Origin: Mucilaginibacter corticis
GTDB lineage: Bacteria; Bacteroidota; Bacteroidia; Sphingobacteriales; Sphingobacteriaceae
DNA length: 64,000 nt
Reading direction: 5' to 3'
Assembly (NCBI RefSeq): GCF_007558865.1
Contig: NZ_VLPK01000001.1
Coordinates: forward strand, 62,001 to 126,000
Positions 18,516-27,876 of this stretch are shown piece by piece. Position 1 is the first letter of the stretch, and every line of letters begins with the position of its first letter. Position numbers and translations under genes: made by a program. Under the pieces are notes generated by a model, which was given only the letters and a program-made list of their open reading frames with translations, did not search any database and was not told the DNA's origin.

Positions 18516-21314
18516 TCAATCAGCCCCGGCGGTAGCCATTTTCTCGGCTGTCGCTTTAACTGCTTCCTTTACTTTTTTGCCTGCCGGCGATTCAAATGCT
18601 TTTGATACGATATATAATTGCTGCGCGGCATGCTGTTTGGCAAAACCGGTAGCTGTACTTGCACTTTCATTACGCGATATAATATCAAACTTAAGCGCGT
18701 CTTCTGTACGTGACTTACGGTACAGGTAAGGCCATGCGCCCATGTTCTCCGGCTCTTCCTGAACCCAGATAAAGTCGGTTGCTTTGGTGTACCTGGCCCT
18801 GATAGCACTTAACTGCTGTACCGGGGTTGGATATAATTGTTCTAAACGAACTATCGCTACGTCTTTACGTTCATCCGCCTGTTGTTTCTCTAACAGATCG
18901 TAATAGATCTTGCCTGAACAGAATAATACGCGTTTAACTTTTTTAGCATCCGCGTAATTATCGTCAATAACTTCTTTGAAACCGCCATCGGTAAAATCAG
19001 CCAGTGGCGATACGCACTTAGGATTACGCAATAAACTTTTCGGCGTAAAAATGATCAGCGGCTTACGGAACTCACGATACATCTGCCGACGTAATATATG
19101 GAAGAAGTTAGCCGGTGTAGTACAGTTAGCTACCTGGATATTGTTATCGGCGCAAAGCTCCATAAAACGCTCGATACGTGCTGATGAGTGCTCAGGCCCC
19201 TGGCCTTCATAACCGTGAGGTAATAACATTACCAGGCCATTACCGCGCTGCCATTTAGTTTCGGCACTTACTATATATTGGTCAACAATGGTTTGCGCGC
19301 CGTTAAAGAAATCGCCAAACTGTGCTTCCCATATAGTCAAAGCGTTAGGGTTTGCCAAAGCATAACCGTATTCAAAACCCAAAACACCATACTCTGACAA
19401 CAATGAATTGTAGATGCTGAATTTCTCACCTTCAATACTATTCATTGGTGTATACTCTTCTTCAGAATCGGCCAATGTCAATACCGCGTGGCGATGTGAG
19501 AACGTACCTCTTTTAACATCCTCGCCGCTTAAACGTACCGGATGCCCATCTTTTAACAAAGATCCATAAGCCATTAACTCGCCCATGGCCCAGTCAAACG
19601 TTTGGGTATCGTTCACCATTTTACCGCGTTCTTCAAAAAGCTTTTCGATCTTTTTAAAGAACACTTTATTTTTAGGCAGTTCGGTTAATTTTTTGCCGAT
19701 AGCCAATAATTCGTCTTTAGCTACCGCCGTATTAACCGGGGCAATAAAATCCCGTTCGGTAGCCAGGTGCAGACCGTTCCAGGCACCTGCAAACATTGGT
19801 GCAGACTCTGTAAACCTATCCTGTGCTTTTGATTCGTCCAGCTCTTTTTGCAATAAGCTGCGGAAATCCTGCTCCATTTGTTTTACTTCGGCATCGGCAA
19901 CAATGTTTTCTGCCATCAGCTTGTTCAAATAAACTTCGCGCGGATTTGGGTGTGCTTCTATCGCTTTGTATAATACCGGCTGGGTAAATTTAGGCTCATC
20001 GGCCTCGTTGTGCCCATAGCGGCGGTAGCATAATATATCTATAAATACATCGTCATGGAAAACCTGGCGATACTCCATAGCCATATTGATCACGTAAGCC
20101 AAAGCCTCAACATCATCACCATTAACATGGAAAACCGGCGATAAAACTGTTTTAGCCACATCTGTACAATAGGTACTTGAACGGGCATCAACAAAATTGG
20201 TGGTAAAACCTATCTGGTTATTAATAACCAAATGGATAGTTCCGCCTGTGCGGTAGCCATCCAATTTTTCCATTTGTAAAACTTCGTACACAATTCCCTG
20301 GCCAGCTACAGAAGCATCACCATGGATCAATATAGGGGCTATCTTGGTATGATCGCCATTGTATTTAAAATCAATTTTTGAACGGGTTAGGCCTTCAACA
20401 ACCGGGTCAACCGCCTCTAAGTGCGACGGGTTAGGGCAAAGGCTTAAGTGTACTTTCTTACCATTCTCGGCCTCAACATCGGTTGAGAAACCTAAGTGGT
20501 ATTTTACGTCACCGCCCGCGGTCGAATCTTCATCATAATTTTTACCTTCAAACTCAGAGAAGATCTCTTTGTAGGTTTTTTTCATGATGTTGGCCAGCAC
20601 GTTTAAGCGGCCACGGTGCGCCATACCTATGGTAAATTCCTGAATGCCCAAAGTTGCCCCCTTTTGGATCACAGAATCCATAGCAGGGATCAAAGCCTCG
20701 GCACCCTCTAACGAGAAACGTTTTTGGCCCAGGAATTTAGTACCCAGGAAGTTCTCAAAAATAACAGCCTCGCTCACTTTGCGCAGCATCAGCTTTTTCT
20801 CTTCGACAGAGAAAGATGGCTTGTTGCGCTGGCTCTCCATCCTATCCTGGAACCATTTAACTTTTATAGGGTTACGGATATAGTGATATTCGGCACCGAT
20901 AGGGCCGCAATAAGTTTCTTCAAGCATCTGCGCTATATCGCGCAGTTTTGACGGGCCCATGCCAACCTCAACACCGGCATTAAATACAGTGTCCAGGTCT
21001 GATTGCGCCAAACCAAAGGTTTCAAGCTCTTTGCCCGGGAAATATTGACGGCGCTCACGTACCGGGTTGGTCTTTGCAAACAGGTGTCCCCTGCCGCGGT
21101 AACCATCGATCATGTTGAGCACATTGATCTCTTTTAAAAAATGATCGGGTGTTTCTGCACTAACCGTTGGTGCCTGAGACCCGCGCCCAAAATCAAACCC
21201 CTCGAAAAATTTTTGCCAGCCAAATTCAACCGATTGAGGGTCTTGTTTGTAGGCTTCGTATAAAGAATCAATAAAAGCGGCGTTGTTACTGTTAATATAA
21301 TTGAGGCTATCCAT
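18516..21314 (-). CDS. sucA: 2-oxoglutarate dehydrogenase E1 component
   Basis: 932 residues, the usual length for OdhA/SucA. The N-terminus MDSLNYINSNNAAFIDSLYE is the family's E2-docking helix. Thiamine-diphosphate-enzyme motifs follow: GMAHRGRLNVLANI, HGDASVAGQGIVYE, NNQIGFTT, RRYGHNEADEP, and the C-terminal QEEPENMGAW region. It decarboxylates 2-oxoglutarate and succinylates the E2 lipoyl group. It is encoded first in a two-gene operon with sucB, behind its own -7 box. Confidence 0.97.
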   Translation of the reverse strand: MDSLNYINSNNAAFIDSLYEAYKQDPQSVEFGWQKFFEGFDFGRGSQAPTVSAETPDHFLKEINVLNMIDGYRGRGHLFAKTNPVRERRQYFPGKELETFGLAQSDLDTVFNAGVEVGMGPSKLRDIAQMLEETYCGPIGAEYHYIRNPIKVKWFQDRMESQRNKPSFSVEEKKLMLRKVSEAVIFENFLGTKFLGQKRFSLEGAEALIPAMDSVIQKGATLGIQEFTIGMAHRGRLNVLANIMKKTYKEIFSEFEGKNYDEDSTAGGDVKYHLGFSTDVEAENGKKVHLSLCPNPSHLEAVDPVVEGLTRSKIDFKYNGDHTKIAPILIHGDASVAGQGIVYEVLQMEKLDGYRTGGTIHLVINNQIGFTTNFVDARSSTYCTDVAKTVLSPVFHVNGDDVEALAYVINMAMEYRQVFHDDVFIDILCYRRYGHNEADEPKFTQPVLYKAIEAHPNPREVYLNKLMAENIVADAEVKQMEQDFRSLLQKELDESKAQDRFTESAPMFAGAWNGLHLATERDFIAPVNTAVAKDELLAIGKKLTELPKNKVFFKKIEKLFEERGKMVNDTQTFDWAMGELMAYGSLLKDGHPVRLSGEDVKRGTFSHRHAVLTLADSEEEYTPMNSIEGEKFSIYNSLLSEYGVLGFEYGYALANPNALTIWEAQFGDFFNGAQTIVDQYIVSAETKWQRGNGLVMLLPHGYEGQGPEHSSARIERFMELCADNNIQVANCTTPANFFHILRRQMYREFRKPLIIFTPKSLLRNPKCVSPLADFTDGGFKEVIDDNYADAKKVKRVLFCSGKIYYDLLEKQQADERKDVAIVRLEQLYPTPVQQLSAIRARYTKATDFIWVQEEPENMGAWPYLYRKSRTEDALKFDIISRNESASTATGFAKQHAAQQLYIVSKAFESPAGKKVKEAVKATAEKMATAGAD

Positions 21315-21338
21315 TGTGAACCAATCTTGATAATGCTA

Positions 21339-21346
21339 CAAAAGTA
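21339..21346 (-). promoter_or_regulatory. -7 element TACTTTTG for sucA
   Basis: Exact TAnnTTTG on the minus strand, 25 bp before the sucA ATG. No clear -33 TTG. Confidence 0.45.
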
Positions 21347-21461
21347 AGCATAACGTATTGTAAACTTTAAATTAAATTGTAAATGATTTACCACTTTTTA
21401 CAAAAAAAGTGTGCTTATTAATTAGACAAATCCGATGGGAATTGTTACGCAGTAGGTTTTT

Positions 21462-21563
21462 TTACTGAAAGATTTTTTTGAGGAAAGTGCCTACATACCC
21501 CAGGCCTTCAAAAAGCACGGCCAAAAGGCCAATCAGGATAGTAAATTGTTCGAAGGAGTTCAT
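21462..21563 (-). CDS. 33-residue single-helix membrane peptide, hypothetical
   Basis: A short frame starting MNSFEQFTILIGLLAVLFEG and ending TFLKKIFQ: a short polar start, one hydrophobic helix (about 8-28) and a basic tail. The minus strand carries TATATTTG, an exact TAnnTTTG box, immediately before the ATG (about 21565-21573), so a transcript would be leaderless or nearly so unless it starts further upstream. It is the only coding candidate in the 365-bp sucA/photolyase gap. Unrecognised; it could be chance. Confidence 0.4.
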   Translation of the reverse strand: MNSFEQFTILIGLLAVLFEGLGYVGTFLKKIFQ

Positions 21564-21678
21564 ATATCAAATATACTAAGCAATAACGCCTTGCGTATCA
21601 TTTTAGTATAATATTTTGGCGGGGATAAAAATCTCTGTTTAAATAAAGTATCACATTTTGTGATACCATAAGATTGGA

Positions 21679-22986
21679 TTACACACTTACCGCATGCCCA
21701 ACCGTCTCGGGTGCCCAGGTGCTGATAAATTCGCTTTGTGTTTCCAGTTCAGCAGCCGTTTTGGTGATGTTGAAGTATTTGTTATCGCGCGGGTCGTGGC
21801 CAAGGCCTGCTACAAAGGCCCAATTGCCCCAGTTGCTGGCCGGCGAATAATCGATCAGTTTCTCTTCAAAATAAGCGGCGCCTTTTTTCCAGTCCACCTC
21901 AAGATCGCGCACCAGGTAACCGGCTACCATTTGACGGCTAAAATTACTGATATAGCCTGTCGCGTTCAGCTTATGTATACTGGCGTCAATAAACGGGATA
22001 CCGGTATTACCGCTCTTCCATTTATCAAAAAGCGCTTCTTTTTCTGCTGATGTTTCTGCGGCCTGCTCATCCGTAGTAAAATATTGTTTGCCGTGCTTTT
22101 TAAACATAAACCTGAAGTAATCGCGCCATAACAACTCAAGCTCAAGCATGCCGGTGTTATTTACGTTGTTAGACTGTTCATGCTTAACAACCGCCCAGTA
22201 TACCTGCCGCATGGATATACAGCCCAACGCCAGCCACGGTGATAACTTTGATGAGCGGTCGACTGTTGCGCCGTTACGCCCTTTTGTTGGCGCTACCTGG
22301 CTGTTGTTGGTAAAATATTCTTCCAGCCGGGCAAGCCCTGCGGTTTCGCCGCCTGTAAATTTTATTTTAGCACGCGGGTCATCAACAGGCTCAGTTAACC
22401 CCAATTGCTGTAACGTCGGCAATTCGCCGGCGTCTGTTATTTCGGGGGCTATGATCTGTTCGGGTGTGCCAATACACGGGCGCACATTACTGTCGCGCTC
22501 TACTTTTTTCTTAAAAACGGCAAAGCTGTCTGGGATATCCTTTATCGGGAAAGGCAGGTCCTCTTTATGATAAAGTGTGTGCCCTATAAAATGTTTTAAG
22601 TTAAGCCTCAGGTTCCAGAGTGCGGTTTCAACCTGCTCTGAAATATCTGTTTCTTCGTACGCTACCTCACGGTGATGGTAAACCTCATTTACGGCATATT
22701 GGGCCGCAAGCTCAGGTAAAACCTCGGCAGGGTTACCTATGCGGATGATCAGTTCGCCACCCAGGGCCTTTAAATTTTTGCGGAGATCGGCAACAGACTC
22801 TAACAGAAATCTTGCCCGTAAAGCGCCTGTTTTGGGGGCGTTATTAATTGTGGTTTTAAAATAATAAGGATCAAAACAATAAACGGGCAGTACTTTATCA
22901 GCTTTGCGTGTCGCTTCTAACAATATTTCGTTATCGTGTATACGCAAGTCATTTCTAAACCAAACCAGTATCGTTCTTTCACTCAT
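21679..22986 (-). CDS. Cryptochrome DASH / photolyase-family flavoprotein
   Basis: 435 residues. The N-terminal alpha/beta photolyase domain starts TILVWFRNDLRIHDNEILLEA. The C-terminal FAD-binding domain contains GRNGATVDRSSKLSPWLALG, LLWRDYFRFMFKKHG, TGIPFIDASIHKLNATGYISN and the DASH-type ending SPASNWGNWAFVAGLGHDPR. The asparagine-rich NWGNW segment and QMVAGYLVRDLEVDW are typical of cry-DASH, which repairs pyrimidine dimers in single-stranded DNA and may act as a blue-light sensor. It is divergent from the TetR-HAD-AarF operon across a 189-bp gap. Confidence 0.9.
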   Translation of the reverse strand: MSERTILVWFRNDLRIHDNEILLEATRKADKVLPVYCFDPYYFKTTINNAPKTGALRARFLLESVADLRKNLKALGGELIIRIGNPAEVLPELAAQYAVNEVYHHREVAYEETDISEQVETALWNLRLNLKHFIGHTLYHKEDLPFPIKDIPDSFAVFKKKVERDSNVRPCIGTPEQIIAPEITDAGELPTLQQLGLTEPVDDPRAKIKFTGGETAGLARLEEYFTNNSQVAPTKGRNGATVDRSSKLSPWLALGCISMRQVYWAVVKHEQSNNVNNTGMLELELLWRDYFRFMFKKHGKQYFTTDEQAAETSAEKEALFDKWKSGNTGIPFIDASIHKLNATGYISNFSRQMVAGYLVRDLEVDWKKGAAYFEEKLIDYSPASNWGNWAFVAGLGHDPRDNKYFNITKTAAELETQSEFISTWAPETVGHAVSV

Positions 22987-23175
22987 AAGATTTCAGCCAC
23001 CCACAAATTTGCAATTTATTTGGTTTAATGTATAGTTTATCTCCAATATTTGACATCCACCCAACATTATGTGTTACCACGTATAAAACATCCGCCAAAA
23101 TAAAGCGTTAATTTATAGATAAGTATGACATTAGTGAAATTGATTACCGTTAACTTTATCGTATAAAAATTTGTT

Positions 23176-23835
23176 ATGGCAACTACAGAAAGCATACAAA
23201 AAGCATATATAGATTACGTGCTGACCGGGGGCGAGCAGCCTAAATCAGTATACATATTTGCCAAAAAGAACAAAATGCCCGAAGAAGAATTTTATAAACA
23301 CTTTGGATCTTTTGACGCTATAGAGCAAAATATATGGGCAGACCAGGCCAGAAAAACCCTGGCCGAAATAAAAGGACAAGAAGTTTGGGGCCAATATTCG
23401 TCGCGCGAAAAAGCATTGTCTTTCTTCTATGCATTTTTTGAGTTATTGAAAAGCAGCCGCAGCTTTGCGGTCTACAGCATAAAAAAGCAACCAAAAGGTT
23501 TTACTACTCCCACCATATTTGCCGAACTAAAAAATATTTTTGAATGCTTTGCAGATGAGATACTAAAAGAAGGTATTGAATCGACAGAACTATCAGACCG
23601 TAAATTCTTTGCCAAGCGTTATAAAGATGCCCTTTGGGTGCAGTTTGGTTTTGTTTTACACTTTTGGATAAATGATAACTCTGCCGGCTTTGAAAAAACC
23701 GACGAAGCGATAGAGAAAGGCGTAAATGTAACGTTCGACCTGTTTCAACGTTCACCCATTGACAACCTGTTTGAGTACGGCAAATTTTTAGCCCAGCACG
23801 GTGGTTTAAAAGAAACAATGGGTTTTGGCAACTAA
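23176..23835 (+). CDS. TetR-like transcriptional regulator
   Basis: 219 residues. The first 50 match the TetR helix-turn-helix plan (SIQKAYIDYVLTGGEQ, SVYIFAKKNKMPEEEFYKHFGS), although the usual Gly/Thr turn is replaced by Lys/Met. The C-terminal part (about 75-215) is helical, as in the TetR C-terminal families. It is the first gene of an operon; its stop overlaps the TTG start of the HAD gene. It probably controls this operon and possibly the divergent cry-DASH gene. Ligand unknown. Confidence 0.72.
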   Translation: MATTESIQKAYIDYVLTGGEQPKSVYIFAKKNKMPEEEFYKHFGSFDAIEQNIWADQARKTLAEIKGQEVWGQYSSREKALSFFYAFFELLKSSRSFAVYSIKKQPKGFTTPTIFAELKNIFECFADEILKEGIESTELSDRKFFAKRYKDALWVQFGFVLHFWINDNSAGFEKTDEAIEKGVNVTFDLFQRSPIDNLFEYGKFLAQHGGLKETMGFGN

Positions 23836-24487
23836 ACAGTTCGCGGCAATTTTTGATATGGATGGCACTATGGTAGATAACACCCCCTACCATTTTAAAT
23901 CGTGGCAGGCCATTTATAAAAAATACGGTAAAGGCGATATTACTTCAGAAACCTATAAAAGCCAGATAAGCGGGGTACCTATTATAGACACGCTGCGCGG
24001 ATTATTCAGCGATGCCGATGAAGACCGGTTACAAGCCTTGCTTAAAGAAAAGGAAAGCCTGTACAAAGAATTTTACGGCCCCTATGTATCCGCGGTAAAT
24101 GGCCTGGAAAATTTATTGATCGAATTAAAGGATTCCGGGGTAAAGCTGGCAATGGCATCATCGGCAACGATAGATGATATTGATTTTATATTAAGCCATG
24201 TGCCCGTAAGGCAATATTTTGATGTGATTATTGACGGCAACCGTGTTAGCAAGGGTAAGCCCAATCCGCAGATCTTTTTAAAAGCTGCTGCCGATCTGGG
24301 TATAGCGCCTGCGGATTGCGTAGTTTTTGAAGACTCGATAGCCGGTATTAAAGCAGCCAACGCTGCCGAAATGAAAGTTGTTGGCGTAACAACAGGGCAT
24401 CCGTCGGCTAACTTACAACCGTCCAATCTTACTATAAAAGATTTCACGGAACTTGATCCGCAGAAATTGGCTAAATTATTTGAATAG
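23825..24487 (+). CDS. HAD-superfamily phosphatase (beta-phosphoglucomutase-like)
   Basis: 220 residues from a TTG start (23825-23827). This is the only start that keeps the first beta-strand before FDMDGTMVDN, and it overlaps the TetR gene end by 11 bp, indicating translational coupling. HAD motifs: I, DMDGT with the nucleophile Asp; II, SSA in LAMASSAT; III, K in SKGKPNPQIF; IV, FEDSIAGIKAANAA. The cap is of the helical type seen in phosphosugar phosphatases and mutases. Substrate unknown. Confidence 0.85.
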   Translation: MATKQFAAIFDMDGTMVDNTPYHFKSWQAIYKKYGKGDITSETYKSQISGVPIIDTLRGLFSDADEDRLQALLKEKESLYKEFYGPYVSAVNGLENLLIELKDSGVKLAMASSATIDDIDFILSHVPVRQYFDVIIDGNRVSKGKPNPQIFLKAAADLGIAPADCVVFEDSIAGIKAANAAEMKVVGVTTGHPSANLQPSNLTIKDFTELDPQKLAKLFE

Positions 24488-24494
24488 ATAAGTG

Positions 24495-25829
24495 ATGAGT
24501 GATAACAAAGAACAAAATAGTATCCCCACCTCAAAGGTTGAACGTTCGGCAAAATTTATAAAAACCGGGGTTAAGGTTGGGGGTAATTATATTAAACATT
24601 ATTCAAAAAAACTGTTTAACCCCGATCTGGACAGAACAGAACTGAACGAGGATAACGCTGCCGACATTTACCAGTCGTTAAGCGAGCTTAAGGGTAGCGC
24701 GCTTAAAGTAGCGCAAATGCTTAGCATGGATAAAAACCTGTTGCCGCAGGCTTATGTCGATAAATTTACACAGTCGCAATATAACGCGCCGCCGCTTTCG
24801 GGCCCGCTTATCGTTCAGACATTTAAGAAGTACTTCGGCAAATCGCCCGAACAGATCTATGACAAGTTTAATATCCGGTCGAGCAACGCGGCATCTATAG
24901 GCCAGGTGCATGAGGCTGAGTTAAATGGTAAAAAGTTGGCCGTAAAAATACAGTATCCCGGCGTGGGCGATTCCATATCATCCGATCTGAAACTGGTAAA
25001 ACCCTTCGCGTTCCGCCTGTTGGGCATGAGCGAAAAGGAGCTTGACGTTTACATGCGCGAGGTTGAGGAGCGCCTGCTTGAAGAAACAGATTACGAACTT
25101 GAAGTACGCCGGTCGATAGAGTTTAGCAATGCCTGTGCTAACTTAAATAACGTAGTATTCCCTACTTATTACCCTGAATTATCCGGCAAGCGCATCATTA
25201 CTATGGACTGGCTGGAAGGCAAGCACCTGCGCGAGTTTTTAGCTACAAATCCGTCGCAGCAGTTGCGCGATAAGATCGGCCAGGCTTTGTGGGATTTCTA
25301 TAACTTTCAGCAACATGAACTGCGCGCGGTACATGCCGATCCGCACCCCGGTAACTTTATGATCACTGCTGATGAAAAGCTGGGCGTAATTGATTTTGGC
25401 TGTATCAAAGAAATGCCCGACGATTTTTATTATCCGTTCTTCTCTTTAACATCCACCAATTTATTTGAGAATAAAGAAGAAACTATTAAGGCATTCCGCA
25501 AGCTTGAAATGATATTGCCTAATGATAATGCCGAACAAATTGAGTTTTATTATACCATTTACAAGCAGATGATCAGCCTGTTTGCCAAGCCGTATATTGC
25601 TGATACCTTCGACTTTGGGCGTACCGAATTTTTTGACGAGCTTTTTGGCTTTGGCGAAAAAATATCAAAAATGCCCGAGTTTAAGCAGGCACGCGGCGTT
25701 AAGCACTTCATCTACGTAAACCGCACCAATTTTGGCTTGTACAACATTTTACATGAGCTTAAGGCAAAGGTTAAAACCGATACCTATAAGCCGCATGTTG
25801 TTGAGCATTTTGAGGTGGATGCAGTATAA
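24495..25829 (+). CDS. AarF/ABC1/UbiB-family atypical kinase
   Basis: 444 residues from the ATG at 24495 (a GTG three bases earlier is less likely). ABC1 signatures: the KxGQ-type segment LKGSALKVAQMLS, the Ala-rich nucleotide loop SNAASIGQVHEAEL, LAVKIQYPGV with the active lysine, HADPHPGNFM (catalytic loop) and VIDFGC (metal-binding DFG-like). UbiB kin support ubiquinone synthesis or lipid/quinone handling; Bacteroidota normally make menaquinone, so the role may be different. Third gene of the TetR-HAD-AarF operon, 7 bp after the HAD stop. Confidence 0.88.
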   Translation: MSDNKEQNSIPTSKVERSAKFIKTGVKVGGNYIKHYSKKLFNPDLDRTELNEDNAADIYQSLSELKGSALKVAQMLSMDKNLLPQAYVDKFTQSQYNAPPLSGPLIVQTFKKYFGKSPEQIYDKFNIRSSNAASIGQVHEAELNGKKLAVKIQYPGVGDSISSDLKLVKPFAFRLLGMSEKELDVYMREVEERLLEETDYELEVRRSIEFSNACANLNNVVFPTYYPELSGKRIITMDWLEGKHLREFLATNPSQQLRDKIGQALWDFYNFQQHELRAVHADPHPGNFMITADEKLGVIDFGCIKEMPDDFYYPFFSLTSTNLFENKEETIKAFRKLEMILPNDNAEQIEFYYTIYKQMISLFAKPYIADTFDFGRTEFFDELFGFGEKISKMPEFKQARGVKHFIYVNRTNFGLYNILHELKAKVKTDTYKPHVVEHFEVDAV

Positions 25830-25850
25830 ACTACTAAGTTTTACGGACGC

Positions 25851-26069
25851 TTATTCATCATCCAGATCGTCATCATCCAGGTTAAGGGTGTATGATGATT
25901 CTGACGCGTCATAAGCTTGTTGCAAGCCGGCAATATCAGCTTCTTCGTCTGCCGCTTCGTATTCAGCGTCCTCATCAAAGCCGTTCGAGTGGATATCCTG
26001 CTGGCTTAATTGCTCATCGTCTTCGGTTTCTGAATCGTCAATTGGTAATTCGTCTTCTGGATTAATCAT
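25851..26069 (-). CDS. Small highly acidic protein, hypothetical
   Basis: 72 residues from the ATG at 26067-26069 (MINPEDELPIDDSETEDDEQ...), ending LNLDDDDLDDE. It is dominated by Asp and Glu, with no hydrophobic core or cysteine, and is probably disordered. It is convergent with AarF across 21 bp and downstream of radC in the same direction. Strong composition bias and a proper ATG favour a real gene, but I do not recognise a family. Confidence 0.55.
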   Translation of the reverse strand: MINPEDELPIDDSETEDDEQLSQQDIHSNGFDEDAEYEAADEEADIAGLQQAYDASESSYTLNLDDDDLDDE

Positions 26070-26156
26070 GGTTAGTTTGTTTTTAGTTATAGAACGCTGT
26101 AAAGCTTCACTTGTTTTCAATGTAAAAGTAGGCATTTATCAGTTTCGAATTAAGAC

Positions 26157-26190
26157 AAATCCGAAATCGAACATCCGAAATCCGAAATCT
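26157..26190 (+). repeat. CCGAAAT-word dispersed repeat, copy 1
   Basis: AATCCGAAATCGAACATCCG followed by AAATCCGAAATC. It is nearly identical to the copies at 49834-49866 (inverted), 50519-50552 and 50896-50930. It abuts the radC stop. Confidence 0.7.
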
Positions 26191-26887
26191 AAATCACACC
26201 CTCATCCGCAAAACTATAAAACCCATCATTGGTCACTATCAAGTGGTCCAGCACTTTAATATCCAGTAAACGGCCGGCATTGGCTATTTTCTTGGTGAGA
26301 TCAATATCCAGCTGGCTCGGTTTTAAATTGCCCGACGGATGATTATGCGCCATTACAATAGATACCGCGTTATTTTGCAGGGCGATGTTAAAGATGATCT
26401 TCGGGTCGGCCACGGTACCGGTTAAACCGCCCTTGCTGATCAACTCTTTAGCTGTTACCTTGCCGGCCTGGTTAAGCAGCAAGATCCAGAATTCTTCATG
26501 ATTCAGGTCCATAAATATACGGCGCAGGATCTTGAACGCGTCTTTACTGCCGTTAATGGTATCTAATACCTTAGTCTCAGTTTCGTTGCGGCGGCGGCCT
26601 ACCTCAAGCGCGGCTATGATTGAGATAGCCTTAGCCTCGCCGATACCCTTAAACCGCGACAACTCGGCTATGGATGCCTTACCCAGGTTATTCAAATCGT
26701 TACCGTAATGGTGTAAAATACGTTTGCTCAACTCAACCGCGCTTTCTGTGCGGCTACCAGAGCCTATCAATATGGCTATCAACTCGGCATCGGTCAATGC
26801 GCGTCGGCCCTGGGCGCTCAACTTTTCGCGCGGCCGGTCCTCTTCTGCCCAGGCTTTGATACTGATCTTGTTATCGTAGTTTTCCAC
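26189..26887 (-). CDS. radC: RadC-family JAB-domain protein
   Basis: 232 residues, the usual size. The N-terminal UPF0758 part has a helix-hairpin-helix (LSRFKGIGEAKAISIIAALE). The C-terminal MPN/JAB domain carries the JAMM metal motif: E in ELISKGGLTGTV, HNHPSG and the Asp in LKPSQLDIDLT. Named for DNA repair, but its biochemical function is unproven; the fold suggests a metal-dependent hydrolase. It is monocistronic or followed by the acidic protein gene. Confidence 0.9.
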   Translation of the reverse strand: MENYDNKISIKAWAEEDRPREKLSAQGRRALTDAELIAILIGSGSRTESAVELSKRILHHYGNDLNNLGKASIAELSRFKGIGEAKAISIIAALEVGRRRNETETKVLDTINGSKDAFKILRRIFMDLNHEEFWILLLNQAGKVTAKELISKGGLTGTVADPKIIFNIALQNNAVSIVMAHNHPSGNLKPSQLDIDLTKKIANAGRLLDIKVLDHLIVTNDGFYSFADEGVI

Positions 26888-26990
26888 TAAGATTTATAGG
26901 ATTAAAAAATTACAGGATTATACTTGGCTAAATATAGCTATCCGATTTTGTTAATGAAAATAACAGGTATACTGAAAACTATAGTCCAAC

Positions 26991-27024
26991 AAAAAAGGCG
27001 ATAAGTTTTAAACTCATCGCCCTT
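26991..27024 (-). terminator. Terminator of rpsT
   Basis: On the minus strand GGCGATGAGTTT pairs with AAACTTATCGCC (one wobble) and is followed by TTTTTTG. It lies about 30 bp after the rpsT stop. Confidence 0.85.
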
Positions 27025-27052
27025 TCAGGATAAATATTTTTTGGTTAGCTGA

Positions 27053-27307
27053 TTAGCTTAACGTGTTTACAAATTTAGTAAGCTTCGATTTATTGTTTGA
27101 AGCTTTGTTTTTGTGGATAACGTTTTTCTTAGCTAAACGGTCAAGCATAGAGATCACTTTTGATAAAAGAGGAGCCGCGTCAGCTTTGCTGGTTGTGCTT
27201 CTCAATCTCTTGATAGCGTTTCTTGTAGTTTTAGCCTGGTAACGGTTACGTAAGCGCTTCGCAGCGTTAGCCCTGATCCTTTTTATTGATGATTTATGAT
27301 TTGCCAT
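27053..27307 (-). CDS. rpsT: 30S ribosomal protein S20
   Basis: 84 residues, basic, starting [21 protein letters not shown], with [15 protein letters not shown] and the C-terminal [20 protein letters not shown]: the full S20 pattern. It binds 16S rRNA early in 30S assembly. It is monocistronic, with a near-consensus promoter and a strong terminator. Confidence 0.97.
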   Translation of the reverse strand: MANHKSSIKRIRANAAKRLRNRYQAKTTRNAIKRLRSTTSKADAAPLLSKVISMLDRLAKKNVIHKNKASNNKSKLTKFVNTLS

Positions 27308-27342
27308 TTTAGCTTGTTATTCTATTCGTTATTTAAGGACTG

Positions 27343-27372
27343 CAAATATAGAAGTTTTTATTTCAATGTCAA
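27343..27372 (-). promoter_or_regulatory. Consensus promoter of rpsT
   Basis: Minus strand: TTG (27370-27372), 19-nt spacer, TATATTTG (27343-27350). A textbook TTG-N19-TAnnTTTG match, about 35 bp before the ATG. Confidence 0.75.
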
Positions 27373-27554
27373 ACACCTTTTTTAAAATATTTTTAGCTAA
27401 GGTTTTTCACATGTTATTTGTTTTCAAAGGTATCCAACAAAGCTTTGCCTTATAGGTTATAAATATTAATATGATAATAATTATTATTCTTAAAATCCTT
27501 TAATCTTAAAAATCATAGTTAATTTTACCTACATCCACCATCAACATTATCCTT

Positions 27555-27875
27555 ATGAAACAAAAATTTCATTACGCCACCATCACCGAAGCGATAGAAA
27601 AGCTAAAAGAACAAGGCTTTACGCTTGATTTTAACTTGCACCAAAACCGATTTAAAGTTGGCGAACAGGAATACCCTGCTGATGAATTTGAAATTGTCGA
27701 CCTGTACCGCTACGAAGGCCCGTCTGACCCTGCTGATGAAGCCACCGTTTACGCGCTGGCAAATAACGCGGGTGTTAAAGGGATACTGGTAACCGGCTAC
27801 GGCGCGTCGGCCGACGAGGAATCAGAAGAAGCGTTGAAACATCTGCATTATAAATACCAGCAGGGCCAGCAATAA
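27555..27875 (+). CDS. Conserved small Bacteroidota protein, function unknown
   Basis: 106 residues, acidic, no signal peptide. Visible segments are YATITEAIEKLKEQGFTLDFNL, the EFEIVDLYRYEGPSDPADE core and GVKGILVTGYGASADEESE. Proteins of this type carry the label 'phosphoribosylpyrophosphate synthetase' in some annotations, but the sequence is far too short for that enzyme and shows no PRPP motif. It ends one base before the convergent gene at 27877. Confidence 0.7.
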   Translation: MKQKFHYATITEAIEKLKEQGFTLDFNLHQNRFKVGEQEYPADEFEIVDLYRYEGPSDPADEATVYALANNAGVKGILVTGYGASADEESEEALKHLHYKYQQGQQ

Positions 27876-27876
27876 A

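Noticed and set aside
27555..27875. Naming this gene a phosphoribosylpyrophosphate synthetase
   Set aside because: 106 residues without PRPP or ATP motifs cannot be that enzyme; left as a conserved protein of unknown function.
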